A stretch of DNA of 64,000 bases from Marvania coccoides (Eukaryota; Chlorophyta; Trebouxiophyceae; Chlorellales; Chlorellaceae): positions 1,302,001 through 1,366,000 of the forward strand of contig OY978100.1 in NCBI GenBank assembly GCA_963854735.1, read 5' to 3'. A model generated the notes under the pieces. That model searched no databases, was not told where the DNA came from, and was given only the letters and a program-made list of their open reading frames with translations. Both the position numbers and the translations under genes were made by a program. Positions 9,810-22,600 of this stretch are shown one piece after another. The number at the start of each line of letters is the position of its first letter. The stretch's first letter is position 1.

Positions 9810-12471
9810 CTACTGGGTGTTTCCGCCTCCTCCAAACAATGACCAGCCCGAGCCCTGCAGCGGCCGCTGCACCACCGACGCCTGCTTGATCTGGACGTCG
9901 CTCTCCGAGATGTCCACACCCTGCGCCTCCGCCGCCGCCAGCCGCCGCTTGCTGCCTGCCGCCCGGCGGCACATCTGCTGCATCAGGATCTCCACCAGCG
10001 CAGAGGTCTTGCCGTCGCCGCCAAACGCCGGCGGCACGGGGCCGTAGTACAGCTTCCAGCGCTCTTCCAGCGCCCGTCGCCGCTTGGCCGCCACCGCCGC
10101 CTCCGGCATCGCCCGCAGGTACGCCACAGCTTCTTCCAACGAGTCCACCGTCACCATCTCCTTCTCCACCTTAGGGTCGTCCAGCCGCCACACCCTGCCC
10201 ACCATGTGGTTGTGAAGGTAGTCTGGCGACGAGTCGTTAATCCAGGAAGGGTTGGAGATGTTGATGAACACCCCCATGCCCGCCCAGTCGATGTGCTGCG
10301 CCAGGGGGAGGGTGTGGAAGGGCGGGCCCAGGAATACGGGCACGCACCCCGCCAGCACCACCTCGCTGAGGCGGCGCGACGACTGCACGTTGGACGGCAG
10401 CACCGGGCAGAACCGGGCGTTGCGGTACGCCTCCTGCACCTCGGGGTGCGGCATGTGGTTGTCGCATATGTCACACGAGCACTCGGCGTCCACGTCCTCG
10501 TCGCCCAGCGCGTCCAGCGCCGCCACCAGCTCGTACCGCAGCATCTTCCCTGCCGCAAACAGCGACCGGATGGAGGGGTCGGGGTGGCCGCACCCGCCGC
10601 GGTAGAACAAGAAGATCTCTCGCTGCACGTCGTTGAGGTCGTTCTCCAGGTCCAGGTCCAGCGAGGAGACGTAGGGCACGATGGCGGACTTGCCCTCGGC
10701 CGGGGAGTCGGGCGTCCAGATGCACAGCGAGGAGCGCTCCGGCACCATGTTGTACACCGATGCCAGGTCCTCGCACATGGCCTCCTCGCTAAAGAGGTCC
10801 CGCATCACGGGGTTGGGGTGCACCAGGCCAAAGTCGCCGCCCTTGGAGTTGCGGAACCTGAAAAAGACGATGAGAGAGCGAAGAAGACTTGGTGAGCATA
10901 CGCAAGGGTGGTATTTGCAGTGATAATGGACATTTTGATTTAGGCATATCGTATTAGACGAGGTGGTGGACCAGGTTGCAAAGTGTAGCAGCATATAAAA
11001 AAACAGTAATACCAGCTGTTATCTGCATTTATCTCACCTGTCCAGCTTGACCAGGGCGTTGAGGCTGCGCCGCACGTATGGCTCGGGGTTTGAGGTGTTC
11101 CTGTTGCCCAGGGGGTGGATGTAGGCCAGCCACGCCACGTGGTAGCACCACAGATCCACAAACACAAAGTCAGCAGCGTCGATGCTGGCAACGAACCGGG
11201 AGCTGTTGCGAATTGCCTGCGTGATCCAGTACTCCTGCGAGTACTGGTAGTCCTCGGGCTGCAGCGTCTCCACGCCGTCGATGCCGTAGCGGTGGCGCGA
11301 GAACGGCCACACCCGCTTATAGTGCAGCTCGCACTGCCGCGTGCCGATATTGTGCGCCATGTCCGCGCTCACGTCCAGTACCGCAATCTTGCACTGCCCC
11401 TCGTCCGGCGCCAGCTCCCCGCCTTCCACGCCCTCCACCAGTGCTTGGGCAGTGGCCATGGCGGCGGTGGGGCGGGTAAACTCGCGCAGCGTGGGCGCGG
11501 CGCGCTCCCCCCTGGCCGTGATGACGTCTGACCACCACGCGTGCTGCTCCGGCCCAGAGGGCTCCAGGTCTTGGCTCTCAAGCCCGTCAGACATGACGTT
11601 CAAAAACGTAACGCGTGCAGCGTCCACTACGATCTCCTTCACCTCCCCAGAGCTGAATCGCTGGGTCACGGTGACGGCAGAAGCTTTGCGCGCGGCCAGG
11701 GCGTCTTCGGGCTTGTCAGAGGCCTGCCCCTCCGGCGGGGCTGTGGTCAGAGGCTCTGCCAGGTTGGCTGCCACGCTGCCGCCCCCGGCCACCAGCTCTC
11801 CCAGCTCGCCCTGGTGCGGGCGGGCAGTAGAAGCCACGCGGGTGGTGTGCAGGATCCTGTCCGCTATCTCCAGCGCCTCCCGCTGCCGCGCTTCGCTGTT
11901 TTCGACCGCCGATCGCTGCCGGGTAGGTCCCATCTCGCCCGGGGTCTCAAAATCAGACACCACGGCGCTGCCGGGGGTGTTGGAGTACATTTTTGTGACG
12001 AGCACTCTGCGGTAGTATGTTTCTGTGCGGGCCTGCCCCGCGTCCCGCCCAACGAACATGTATCCTGCAATTCGAAAGGTCGGGCAGTGAGTGGCGGCGG
12101 CAAATGCGCTGGGGGAGCTGGGTCATGAATTAGACCCAGCTGGGGGTGCCAAGGCACCGAATAAATCTTATAGTGAGACTCTGGGTTCAGAGCTCACCTA
12201 AGACGATCATGCATAGTAAACAAGCTGCATAAAAGCTGAGGGGACGGCGCGGCATTCCCTTGCTCTTGCTGGGAGTGTTTGGCTCATCGTCGCCGTACTG
12301 GGGTCCGGTCGCTCTGCATTTGGAAAGGGTGTTTGTCATGTTATCAGGCGAGGAGGTGGGCATCGCGACAGCGCGAACGACCAGGTGCTGAGGCATGTCC
12401 AGAAAAGCAAAAAAAACAAAAGCCAACAAACACGCGGGGGGGGGGGCTCACCTGATGTGCTTCAGCGACAT
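9810..12471 (-). CDS. Exostosin-like glycosyltransferase (GT47 family), type II membrane protein
   Basis: Exons 12471-12452, 12313-12198, 12064-11038 and 10857-9810 give 736 aa. The short cytosolic tail (MSLKHIRATG onward) leads to one signal anchor at about residues 31-50 (LSFYAACLLCMIVLG), as in Golgi glycosyltransferases. A variable stem follows, then an exostosin domain (about 300-640): HRYGIDGVE, the FRNSKGGDFG segment, and the family core SSRRLSEVVLAGCVPVFLG with LAQHIDWAGMGVFI. GT47 enzymes build glycans such as pectin, hemicellulose or heparan-like chains; the acceptor here cannot be told. The tiny first exon (20 nt) is joined in phase 2. A Gly-rich tail (SGWSLFGGGGNTQ) ends the protein. 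Confidence 0.88.
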
Positions 12472-12953
12472 GTGCGGCCTCCCACCCGAAGCGATCATCC
12501 TCCTGCTATCTTCTCCTCTGATTATCAATTTCCCGGGCGAATATTTTGCAATACGCTGTGCGGGGAATTAGCGATCAAGTGCCATCACCAGCATGCATTT
12601 ATTCCATTTCAATGAACCAGGTAGCGGAATGGGGGCCCAGACGGCCGAGGGTTGCAAACTATGAACTCGATCTTTTTTTTCTTCAACTGTCAATGACAGA
12701 ACTGAGAGTGACAGGCGTCTGGGGTATCTGTGGTTGTTCCTCTATATTTGAAAACAATTATTAAGCATAAACCAAGTTGATTCAATTTAATACCTTGCTC
12801 CGCATCGGCAACCTACACCTTTTTTCCCCTACTTTTCTTCCAACTCCAAATGGTCTCGCTCGGTTTGACCATTGTGAAGCGTTTCGCAGGCCAGGGGAGT
12901 CAGCCCTGCACATTTTAAACAGATAAATAACCGAGGGTGGCAGTTGGCCAGCG
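12472..12953. other. Divergent intergenic region, GT47 / coiled-coil gene
   Basis: A 482-nt spacer between opposite start codons, presumed to hold both promoters. No motif could be assigned. Confidence 0.4.
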
Positions 12954-15900
12954 ATGGCCACCTGTACCGTGCTAGAGGGGGTGGCACCCAACCACCTCAA
13001 GTGGGACCCCAAGATGGTGCTTCGCAGAGTCAGCCCCGAATTGGGAGACGCCCCGCACCCAACCTTCGTTGACGCAAGCCGAGTGGGCGAACAGGCACAG
13101 CCCAGCGCCGACGGCCACGTCCAGGAGCTGCACACGGCCTTGGCTCGGGTGAGCGTGAGCGAGGCCGCTGAAATTTCAAATTGGAAAAGTCGGTTGAAGC
13201 CAAGTTTATTAACGCCTGAATCACATTTTTGAGTGCAGATCGCCTGCATCACGCAAGAGGCTTCGTTGCGGCAGCACGAGTGCGACCAGCTGCGGCATGA
13301 CTTGCACACAGCGGCTCTCTGCCACGACAAGGCTGCAGCTGCGATGCGGGCGGAGCTGGCGCAGCGCGAGGACCGCGCTGCTGCCGCTGAAGCTGCCGCC
13401 CAGGCGGCCACCGCCCGCGCGGTGCAGTTGGAGCGAGACCAGGAGGGCCTTCGCTGCAAGGTCCGCAGCCTGCTGGCGACTGGCGCCCAGTGCCAGGCTG
13501 GTGAGTGGTTGTCATCGTTACTATATAAGTCTGGCAGTTCTCTGGGTTTAAATTATGTAGTTTGCAATGTATTATGCGTTATTTCTATTATTTGTGCAGT
13601 TGGAATGAGCGTTGGCGACGTGGCAGCCTGCTTTGAGGCCATCGCCCCGCTGAGCCCCCAAGCTTCGGGCGCTGTGGCCGCAGCCTTGCCCAAGGGCGGA
13701 ATTTCGTTGGTCAAGGTGGCGGCGGCGCGCGTGGAGGCGCTGGAAGCCGAGCTGGCGGGGGCAAGAAAGAAATTTGAGGAGCAGCAGGAGCTGGCAGCGG
13801 CGCTGCAAGAAGCTAGCGCCGCCAAAGACGGCGAAATCACCGATATGAAGGCGCGTATGGCGGCGATGAAGGCCTCCACAGACTATCAAGCGTTCAAAAA
13901 GCTCACTCGCCACGCAGAGGCGCTGGCTGTGGAGCTCAAGACGCTGCAGCAGCGCACGCCAGCTGCCGACGCCGCTGCTGCGGCTGCCGGGAAGGAGCTG
14001 GCGGCGGCTGAGGCGCGCGCCGAAGCGGCTGAGGCTGCCAAGTCCCGCGTGCTGCGGGAGGTTGCCAGCCTGCGCTCTGAGCTGGCGGTGTTGCAGCGAG
14101 ACGCCACCAGTGTGGCGGCCATGGAGGCAAGCCTGTTTTCCTTTCTTATGCTTCTGCTTTCTCTAATTAATTATGTATTTATTCTATTTACACTCATCTT
14201 GTTTTTTGACACAATTGCACTGTTTTTTTGGATTTTGTTCATTGAGTTGATCCATTTTTTGCAGGGCAAAATTGCAAAGCTGAGGGTAACGCTCGACGAT
14301 GCCAGGGCGCAGGAAACCGCCGCCAGAGCAGCCGCAGAGGTGGCCGAGGGGCGGGTTGCGGAGCTGCAAGACCGCCTGGACCGCCGCGCCGGCGCGCTAA
14401 TCAAGGCCCAGGGCCGGTGCAGAGCCCTGGAGGCGGAGCTGCGGGGACTCAAGGTGGCCAAAACGACAGCGGTGGCAACAGGAAGCTCTGGAACTGCTGC
14501 TGCTGCTGCCCCGCCAGCATCTGCGACTGCTACTCCCGCGTCAGGGGCAGACGAAGAGAGCATCAAATCAATGGCAGAACATTTGCGGGGCGCGGTGCAG
14601 CTGCAGGAGGAGGCAACGCTGGAGCGCGATGAGGCCAGAGCTGAGGCCGACAGGCTGCGGGAGCAGCTGGAGGAGGCACAGCTGGAGCTGCAGGAGGCTG
14701 CGGCAGCGGCTGCGGTGGCGCGGCAGCGTATTAACTCCGCCGCCGCCGCTTCTCCCGCGGCTGCAGCGGAACCAACCCACCATGCCAGCAGCCCTAACCT
14801 GGCTGCCGCCTGCGCTGACAGCGGCTTCGGCCTGCATGACGTGCTGCACCACCTGCAGACCGCGGATTTTGAGCGCGCTGAACTGGAAATGGTGGCTGCC
14901 CAGCACAACGAGGTCCAGCAGGCGCTGCAGCGCCGCTGCGCAGAGCTGGAGGCGCAGCTGGGGTCCATGGCGCACGCCCACGCTGCTGCTACCTCTCCGC
15001 CAACGACTGGGACCTGGACTGCCTCCCCCAGCTCAAATACAGGACCGCATTTCAACGGTGCCGCTCTGCAAGCGCAGCTCGGCGAGAAAATTCGCGAGTG
15101 CGAGGAGCTGGCTGCCGCGGGGCTGCAAGCGGACGCGGCTCTGCAGACGTGCTTGTACCAGCTGCGCGCTGTGACCTCCGATCTGCATGAGAACCGCGCT
15201 GCAGCAGCAGCCACGCTGTCAGAGCTTCACGGCCGTGAGGCGGAGCTGCGGTCAGCGCACAGCGCAAAAGAGGCCCTTGGCGCTGAAATCAGCGCGCTGC
15301 AGCTGCAGATGGCCAGCGCCCGCGCCGCCACCGAGCAGCAGGCTGAGGGAATGGCTGCTGCTTTTGCTGCAGAGCGGGAGGCCGCTGCCGCTGATTTTGA
15401 GTCTCTGCGCGCCGATCTACGGGCGCTGTCGAAGGAGTACCAGGATGTGTCCGCTCGGGCCGCACAGGCGCAGCGCGAGCGGGACGCTGCAGCGCAGCAG
15501 AAAGAGCATGCCGCCACTGAGGCAGCGTACCACGAACAGGCTGCCAGGGCAAAAGAGTCAGAGCTGGAAGAAAGCGCAGCCGCGTGCAGGGCGCTGGTGG
15601 ATGACAACCGTCGGCTGCAGGAGGCGGTGGTGGAGCTGCAGCGGGAGCTGGCCTCTCAGGCGTGCAATGCTCGGTTTGGCAGCGAGCGGGCGCACGCGGC
15701 ACTGCAGCGGCGCGCTGCCGCGGCGGAGGGCGGGTCTGCGCTGCTGGAGGCCCGTCTAGTGGATGCCCAAGCTGAAGCGGGGTTGCTGCGCCAGCGACTG
15801 ACTGCTGAGCAGGGCCGAGTCGACGAGCTGGAGGGGCTGCTGGCCGAGGTCCGGGTGAGCCAGTTTCAGCGGGAATCGTTGAATGCAGGGGGAGAGGAGG

Positions 15901-16268
15901 GGGAGGCTGCGGCGTGTATCGATGCAGTGGACGAGGCAATGCAGGAGCGGCTGGCAGAGTTGGAGACCGGGTGTGTGCGGCTGCAGCAGGAGCGGGACGC
16001 TCTGGCCGCGCAACTGCAGGCCCAGACTGCACGCGAGAGGGAGGGCGAGGGCCAGCAGCGCTGCGACCGCGTGGACCTGCTTGCTGAGCTGGCGCAGGTG
16101 TCGGCCAGCTTGCAGGAGGAGCGGCAGCGGCGGGAGGCGGTGCAGGAGGCGGCACAAGCGGCGCTGGAGGCGGCAAGGCCTCGCAGCGGTGGGGTAATTG
16201 CACCAAATCCAGTGCGACAGCTGCAGCGGATTGCCGACGAACTGCAGGGTCTGGGCTGTGATGTTTGA
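12954..16268 (+). CDS. Large coiled-coil protein of unknown function
   Basis: Exons 12954-13148, 13239-13500, 13600-14126 and 14265-16268 give 995 aa. Nearly the whole protein is Glu/Ala/Leu/Gln/Arg-rich heptad sequence typical of long parallel coiled coils. Breaks occur near an Ala/Thr/Pro linker (about 465-490) and a Ser/Pro/Thr stretch (about 645-665). No catalytic motif is seen. Architecture alone would suit a centrosome/basal-body, Golgi or cytoskeletal scaffold, but no family could be recognised. Introns 2 (99 nt) and 3 (138 nt, GC donor GAG|GCAAGC) are divisible by three and stop-free, so unspliced translation shows a false hydrophobic segment (LFSFLMLLLSLINYVF) that should not be read as a membrane helix. 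Confidence 0.8.
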
Positions 16269-16665
16269 TTTTTTTTTTTTTAATTAATTAATTAATTAAT
16301 AATTATTAAAAAAAAATCAGCGCCCAGACGGGCTTTTGTAATGGCCCAAATGGCATTTGCAGACTATGCATTTGTGTAAGTAATGAATTGATTTGAAAGC
16401 CTGATGTGCCTGTGTGCTTCATTCAGGTTTTGTGTGTCTTGCTCTTATGTGTCGCTGACGAAAAGAAAGTGTTCTAAAAAAACAAGCTCCGACGGCGATA
16501 TACGTAAATATCAACAGAGGACCACCCAGTAACATATATATCGGACGTAAAACTACTTGGTGAGCTCCTATTTCGGCCGCCTCTCGTCTACACAATTTAT
16601 GATCGCGAAATAAACGATTCAAAGCGTCACACTCACTGCTACGTGTTTTTCCCGCAGGACCCACC
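16269..16665. other. Spacer upstream of the secreted-protein cluster
   Basis: It contains a (TTAA/ATTA)n-like run at 16270-16300. Near the next gene there is a pyrimidine tract and cag at 16651-16657, probably a 5'-UTR splice acceptor 8 nt before the ATG. Confidence 0.45.
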
Positions 16666-17280
16666 ATGAACCTCCTCTTCCTTCTTTATACTATTGCTCT
16701 GGTCGCCCCAATCGCCCAGGTGGCCGCCCATTCTTTTACACCTCACCATCCTTATGTCCCACGGAAATGGAGGATTACCAAGTGGAGCCATAAGGTGGTG
16801 GTCCTCCCTCTCAAGGGCAAGTGGAAGGACGTGAAGATGATCGCCAAGAACAAGTACGAAGTCAGGAAGTCGGTGACCATAGTTGGAGGCAAAACTGGAC
16901 ACGCCAAAATTGCCGTCTACGCCGACTGTAACGCCTCCAAGACCAACCCCGTGAAGCTTAGTTTCTACCCGCAATCTAAGGTCATCAAGTTCAAGATCGG
17001 CAAGGCGGAGGAATTCAAGTACAAGGAGATTGTATCGCTCAAGCCTGGCGTCGCCTTCAAGAAGCAGGCTCGATGCAAATCCTACATTTTCATCGACGGC
17101 AAGAAGCAGCCCACCGACATTGACGTGAGTTTATTTCTGATGGAATTATGCGCGGGGTTGGGCAGTCACAGTTATTCTTAGATAGTTCTTCTACTCACCA
17201 CACGATGCAATGCATCCCTCCTCCTGCAGACCATCATTTTCAACGTCCCTAGCAACCCCAGCGGTGCTCATGGCAAGTAA
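16666..17280 (+). CDS. Small secreted basic protein, tandem family member A
   Basis: Exons 16666-17124 and 17230-17280 give 169 aa. Residues 1 to about 21 (MNLLFLLYTIALVAPIAQVAA) are a signal peptide. The mature protein is Lys-rich and has no recognised domain. It shares with the three genes downstream a LP..G segment, a Cys followed by NASKTNP, a K-Y/F-K..(V/I)SLK.GV.FKK block, a second Cys (ARCKSY), and a C-terminal PSG. The middle intron of B, C and D is absent here, and the last intron is present at the same place as in B and C (after ...DID). A cag acceptor 8 nt before the ATG suggests a 5'-UTR intron. It is the most divergent copy together with D. Function unknown. Confidence 0.85.
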
Positions 17281-18804
17281 TTGACATATAATTTCGGCCC
17301 TTCGCTGAATCATTGCATATTTCTCATTTTTTCACCGCCTTTTGAGAGCTCATTGTTGCCCAACCGTGAAACCCTCCGCTGCCCAAACCATTGCCGCCCC
17401 GCCAAACCAATTGTTATTTGCAATAGTCCTATTTTTCTCATTATTACAAGGTGATGATATTCATTTCCCTTCTTTGAAAAGTCGGTTATTATTTAACAAC
17501 ACATTTGCTATTATATTCAAATTATATTCAAACAAATCTAGCACCTCTAAAACATTTCCCTCGGTATCTTTCATTCAGCCGTCTTTGCGCATGTCAATGT
17601 CAAGTAGTATTATGGTGCATGACGGGTTGGGTCGGTGCTGCCCTGGGCAGTTACTCTCGAATGGTGCAGCTTTCACGAAATGTGGTTGAAGCGTTACATT
17701 GCTTTCGTTCCCTTTCATGTTTATCCCTGCTAAATTTTCCCCCGTTCTAAGGTTTCAAGGTTCTACATATTCTAAACCATTTGTAAAACCTGAAAACCTG
17801 AATCATATCTAATGTTATCTTTTCATATTCTAACGTTATATTTTTTTCGTATCTTTAGCGCCGCCATCCATTTCTCTCTCAGCATTACTACATATTTTCA
17901 TTTTTATTGATATTTTCATACCTCAGTGATATTCTGCAAGAACGGCTGCGGGTGTAATTCTTTAATATACTTTTTTCCTTTCACATGCCCAGTGTGTTTG
18001 AAAGAGACCTGCCTTATACTGGCCCCAAGGCAATGGCATTCGTGAGAGAGCATAAAGGTAATGGAATCTGGCAATTCATTAGAGTGACCTCTGATTTTTT
18101 CTCGAAAGGCGTCCAGCCAAGGCCTCTCTCAAAGGAGATTTTTTTATTATCTCTCCTGAGCTTAGGCATGCATTCTTCCCTGGCTGCAACACCAGATTAA
18201 ACAGTAGGCGTAAAAATGTCTCACATGACGCCCTGCTTCGCAGCGCGCGCTTTTTCTGCCCCAAAGTGCCGGAGAGAAATATCGGGAGTATATAGAGGCG
18301 GGTCGCAACCGCGGCAATCCATCAAAAATTGACAACAAATCTGCTGCACATAGGGAGGGTTGTGAGAACAATGGGTTTGGGGGACCGACAGTTCATGTTT
18401 GACTAACCGATCACATTGAGCATTTCATCCTGCTATCCATGTAACTGTGCTAATTGCAATATATATGGAGTTGGGTTGTTATTTAAAGGGAGTGGTCCTT
18501 TTTATAATACGGAAATTGAAGCAGCTAAACATGATACGGAAGCTGACACCGGCATCGACGCGGCCCTTCGCTTCTCCTGTCCTCCACGTCGATCTTTAAA
18601 ACATTTATTTTGACTATCAGCAACTTAATTGCTTAATAAAAGCGAGGTGAGGGCAATTGCTGCCTGGTTGCATTGTAGCAGTAAAACAATTTGTGTCTAT
18701 ATCTCACAAGCTCGCCATTTTCACGCCGCTCGCCCGGTTTCACGTCTCCGCACAGTTGATGTGTTCTAACGTATCAAATGACCATGTTGCAGGCACACAG
18801 CACC
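17281..18804. other. Spacer between secreted genes A and B
   Basis: AT-rich and lacking long coding-like frames. Short plus frames at 17342-17689 and 17985-18200 have no similarity to the gene family. A possible 5'-UTR acceptor (gttgcag) lies 12 nt before gene B. Confidence 0.4.
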
Positions 18805-19506
18805 ATGAAGCTCTCGTTCGCCGCTCTCCTTCTGATCGCATTTGCTGCGCACGCAGCTGCTGGATCTGATGACCACCACAGCTCTGGCTGGTATCCTTCT
18901 CCTCCCAAGACTGTCAACATTACCCCCAAGCTCGTCGTCCTTCCCCCCTACGGCTCCAACGGCCCCAAGGGCTGTGACTTCAAGAAGGTTGGCGCCACCA
19001 AGTACACTGTGACCAAGACCGTCACCGTCAAGGGCCACTCCCACAAGAAGCTCTTGGTCAAGATGGTGTCCCCTTGCACAACCAGCAAGACCAACCCTCT
19101 GTCCATCACCTACGAACCGGCCTACAGAATGATCGAGTTCAAAGGTAGGGAGGGCTGTGGAAGCAGCACTGCGTGCTTTTATCTTGGCCAGTGGGAGCTA
19201 GGTTACACCCCGACCCTTTTGATTATTTTTAATGTGCGCAGGAGGATACACCGCCGTCAAGTTCAAGCAGATCATTTCTCTCAAGAAAAACGTGCCGTTC
19301 AAGAAGAACGCGGGGTGCAAATCACACAGCGTTGTCGGCAAATATGCGTTTAAAAGCATTACAGATGTAAGCAATTATTCCTCCTTCTGTTGGCTCAAAG
19401 TAAACCGCCGTCTCACCTAACCCCCCTTTTCTCCTTCTCCTTCTGTGATCTGCAGACCGTCATCTGGAAGAAACCCGTTGCTCCCAGTGGATACCACCAC
19501 GCGTAA
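18805..19506 (+). CDS. Small secreted basic protein, tandem family member B
   Basis: Exons 18805-19144, 19242-19366 and 19456-19506 give 171 aa. The ATG at 18805 is chosen because it starts directly with the signal peptide (MKLSFAALLLIAFAAHAAAG); the ATG at 18778 lies upstream of a likely 5'-UTR acceptor. The mature part begins with a short Asp/His/Ser stretch, then YPSPPKTVNI, PKLVVLPPYG, KYTVTKTVTVKGHSHKKLL, SPCTTSKTNP, VKFKQIISLKKNVPFKK, AGCKSH and a terminal VAPSGYHHA. Exons 2 and 3 are almost identical to those of C, showing a recent duplication. An extra Cys (GCDFKK) is not conserved in the other members. No known family recognised. Confidence 0.88.
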
Positions 19507-21206
19507 ATCCATTTTCGAGTGCACCCTTCTTCCCATCAGAAATTAATGAATAAATAATTAATCGAGTTTGTAGAAAATACGTTATTAGTTTATTTATTTT
19601 CCCCTCCCTGTCCATACATCTTTACCACGTGCCCCGAAAGTCCATACCATGAAATTGACACCACCTGTTTATACGTACTTGACATCTCTCTTTGAATGCC
19701 GTCCATGACCCCTTCCATTACTGCCACCGCCACCGCCGCTGCCGCCATTGCCGCAGCCGCCATTGCCGCCGCCGCCACAGCATGATCTACACATTTGCTA
19801 TCTTTTCTATTCTTGGAATAAGAATTAACTTCATCAAATATATCATTTGTTTTTCTCCTGAGTATGCTTTTCTTCCCCCGAAACATTCTTTTGTCCCTTC
19901 TTCTGTGGTAGTTGGCTCGCTCAACAGTGATATAGTGGGAAACCGCAGCTTTGCCACCGCCGATATTTGAGTAACTGTGCAAAATTTACATCTATCTAAG
20001 AGAAAAGAGACGGGGGAGGATTTTTTCATGCAGCCGCATTAAAGAAAACAAAGCATAGTCAAAATGCTTCCCCACGCACGCGCAACAATAATCTCTGCCT
20101 GGCACCTGCACCTGCGACCGCCAGACTGGCATTGCAAACTTTTTGATTTAGCAAGGTTCTAGCAACTTGCTTCAAGCCAAGGGATAGTTTCATCGCCAGG
20201 AGGCTCTAGGGACACCAGCAGAAGGTGCCGTTTTCTCTTCTCGTTCATCTTATAGTGACGCCTGGCTTTCAAAACAAAGAAGTCAGCTTTCAAACAAGAT
20301 TGTTCTCCGGTGCAGCTGATAGCACTACTTGGCTGTTAACAACAAGCATACACATACAAGTGTAGAAAGTTTACACTCCGCCCAGAGATGGCAACAAGGG
20401 CCACCAGCAGAGAGGCAAGCTTTGGTACGTGAACGGGCTCCCTGGGGAAGTTGGAATTTACAATACGTTGGATTCATTTTTCATATGGATCCTGCGGCCT
20501 CATATGGATCCTCCGATCCACATACCCCTCCCCACTTCGGGTGCCAACAACATATTCTTGAATATTGAAGAATTGAAACGGTGGGTGCGCATGGAGTCGC
20601 TTTCTCTTAGAAACGTCCCTGGCACCGTAATCTTTCCTCTCCAAAATAGAGACGATGACTCGGATCGCATGAGGGCTTGCTCGCGGGCCAGCGCGATCCG
20701 CGCGGCGGAGTCGAAAATTGCGTCGCAATAGAGGCAATGGCCAGCAATTTCACATACACAGATAAATCGTCTATTAAATATTTGAAAACTCGTTGATTCA
20801 TTACACCAATTTCTTCATGAACTCGCTCTTTCTCTTCTGGTTTCATGCTGAACCATCTCGGATAGACCAATTACCAATTGTTTGCTCGTTATAAGCTCGG
20901 GGGTTTGCGTTTTTAAATGGTCCTTGGCCTCTCTTCCCGCGTAAATTTGTACCGCACAACTGCATCGTCGATTAGGACCACCGAGGCGCTGCTTCCTCTG
21001 TATCTTTGTATTCCCATAATTTGTTGTGCAGCAGCTCCCTCGGTGAGTGCCCCCTCCCCCATAACATGGAACTGTTTCAAGGGCTGAAACTTGAATCTGG
21101 TTTTCGCAGCAAACGTTGCATCCATTTCCTCTCGCGCAATTCAATCCCCACGCTCCACCAATGCTTCTAACACACGAACTGGGTTCCTCTTTACAGGCGC
21201 AATAAG
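19507..21206. other. Spacer between secreted genes B and C
   Basis: It contains an imperfect GCC/ACC trinucleotide tract at about 19722-19785 and AT-rich sequence. A pyrimidine tract and ttacag at 21190-21196 form a probable 5'-UTR acceptor for gene C. No gene supported. Confidence 0.4.
19722..19785. repeat. Imperfect (GCC)n/(ACC)n trinucleotide tract
   Basis: About 20 triplets of gccacc/gccgcc/gccatt type in non-coding DNA. Confidence 0.75.
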
Positions 21207-21882
21207 ATGAACTCCTTCTCAATCCTAACTTTGCTTTTTGCCCTCGCCACTGTGGCAGCAGCTGGGGGCTATTATCCGTCTCCTCCCAAGACTGTCAACA
21301 TCCTCCCCAAGCTCATTGTCCTCCCCCTGTACGGCAACTACGGCCCCAAGGGCACCGACCTCAAGAAGATCGGCTATAACAAATACTCTGTCACCAAGAG
21401 CGTCATCGTCAAGGGCCACTCCCACAAGAAACTCTTAGTCAAGATGGTGTCCCCTTGCACCTATAACAAGAAAAACCCTCTCTACATCACCTACTACCCC
21501 ACTTATAAAATGGTCGAGTTCAAAGGTACGTCGGTGAACAAATTTGGGGAGTAAATGAGTTAGCGATAGCTCACCCATCCATCCTCAATTCAATTAAATT
21601 CTGCGGCGCAGGATCCTACACCGCCGTCAAGTTCAAGCAGATCATTACCCTCAAGAAAAACGTGCCGTTCAAGAAAAACGCGGGTTGCAAATCACATAGC
21701 GTTGTCGGCAAATATGCATTTAAAAGCATTACAGATGTAAGCAATTTTCCCCCTTTTTCTTCTTTCTTATGCGAAAAAGGAACTGCCGTCTCAGTGCCTA
21801 ACCCCCCCTTTTCTCCTTCTGTGATCTGCAGACCGTCATCTGGAAGAAACCCGTTGCTCCCAGTGGATACTACAACAATTAA
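21207..21882 (+). CDS. Small secreted basic protein, tandem family member C
   Basis: Exons 21207-21525, 21612-21736 and 21832-21882 give 164 aa. Residues 1 to about 19 (MNSFSILTLLFALATVAAA) are a signal peptide. The mature chain runs PKTVNILPKLIVLPLYG, KYSVTKSVIVKGHSHKKLL, SPCTYNKKNP, VKFKQIITLKKNVPFKK, AGCKSH and VAPSGYYNN. Intron positions and phases (1, then 0) equal those of B, and even the intron ends around exons 2 and 3 are conserved. A likely 5'-UTR acceptor lies 10 nt before the ATG. Two Cys are conserved across the family and could pair. Function unknown. Confidence 0.88.
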
Positions 21883-22600
21883 GTAAATGCGTGTTTGTGT
21901 TTTTGTGTTTCATTCCCGCGCGCAATCGTTCTGAGTAAGAATCGCTGTCGCAGATAACTACCGTAGTAATCTTCCATGTACTTTTTCGCACATTAACATA
22001 ATTCCGCAGTCGTGCGCGCATTGAACTGAATAGTTTCGTTAGGTAAACGAACCATATTTTTGGCCCTACATTTCATAGGGCCTTTACGCCATTTTCTATA
22101 CCGCCTCCGCCGTTTGTAGCATATATTAATTTATTTTTATATCTTTTGTTCTTGTGTTTGTGAAGATTAGTTTCCCTACTTATACAAAATTCTTCCTTTC
22201 TTTCAAGTGAATGAAGACCCCCCCCCCTCATTTTCCTCGTGTTTGTTTCGCTGAATAATGATCAGCGGGAAACAGAACTGCCATCGCCCCAGGTTTGATT
22301 TAATAAACAGAAAACGTGCACGCACTGAATTATTGCTAAGAATTATACCATGTAGCATTGCGATAAAGATAAATTATTACGTCTCAGCAGCAGCGCTCAT
22401 TGGCCTTCCTCGTTCAGGGCTTCCGCTGGTGCGCACTTGGTTCACACATAGAGAGAAAGGGGAGGAATTTCAGGGATCGCCTGCCGCCATGAGGAGGGTG
22501 TGGCGAAGAGATGAGGGCTAGCTTACTTGCTATAATAAACGAATTGATCAATTACAACAGATCTGGAGGCAAACACCGAGCAGCTGCAGATTGGAAAGAG
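21883..22600. other. Spacer downstream of secreted gene C
   Basis: AT-rich, with no supported gene. It leads into the palindromic repeat beginning near 22601. Confidence 0.4.

Noticed and set aside
14127..14264. Apparent transmembrane segment within the coiled-coil protein
   Set aside because: It is an in-frame GC-AG intron (T-rich), not protein; splicing joins AAME to GKIAKL in phase 0.
15289..16206. Pro/Ala-rich minus-strand frame of over 300 codons (and 14171-15214 likewise)
   Set aside because: Antisense of the coiled-coil gene; produced by the Glu/Ala/Leu codon bias of the real strand.
18778..18804. Upstream ATG at 18778 for secreted gene B
   Set aside because: It would add MTMLQAHST before the signal peptide, and a likely 5'-UTR splice acceptor lies between the two ATGs.
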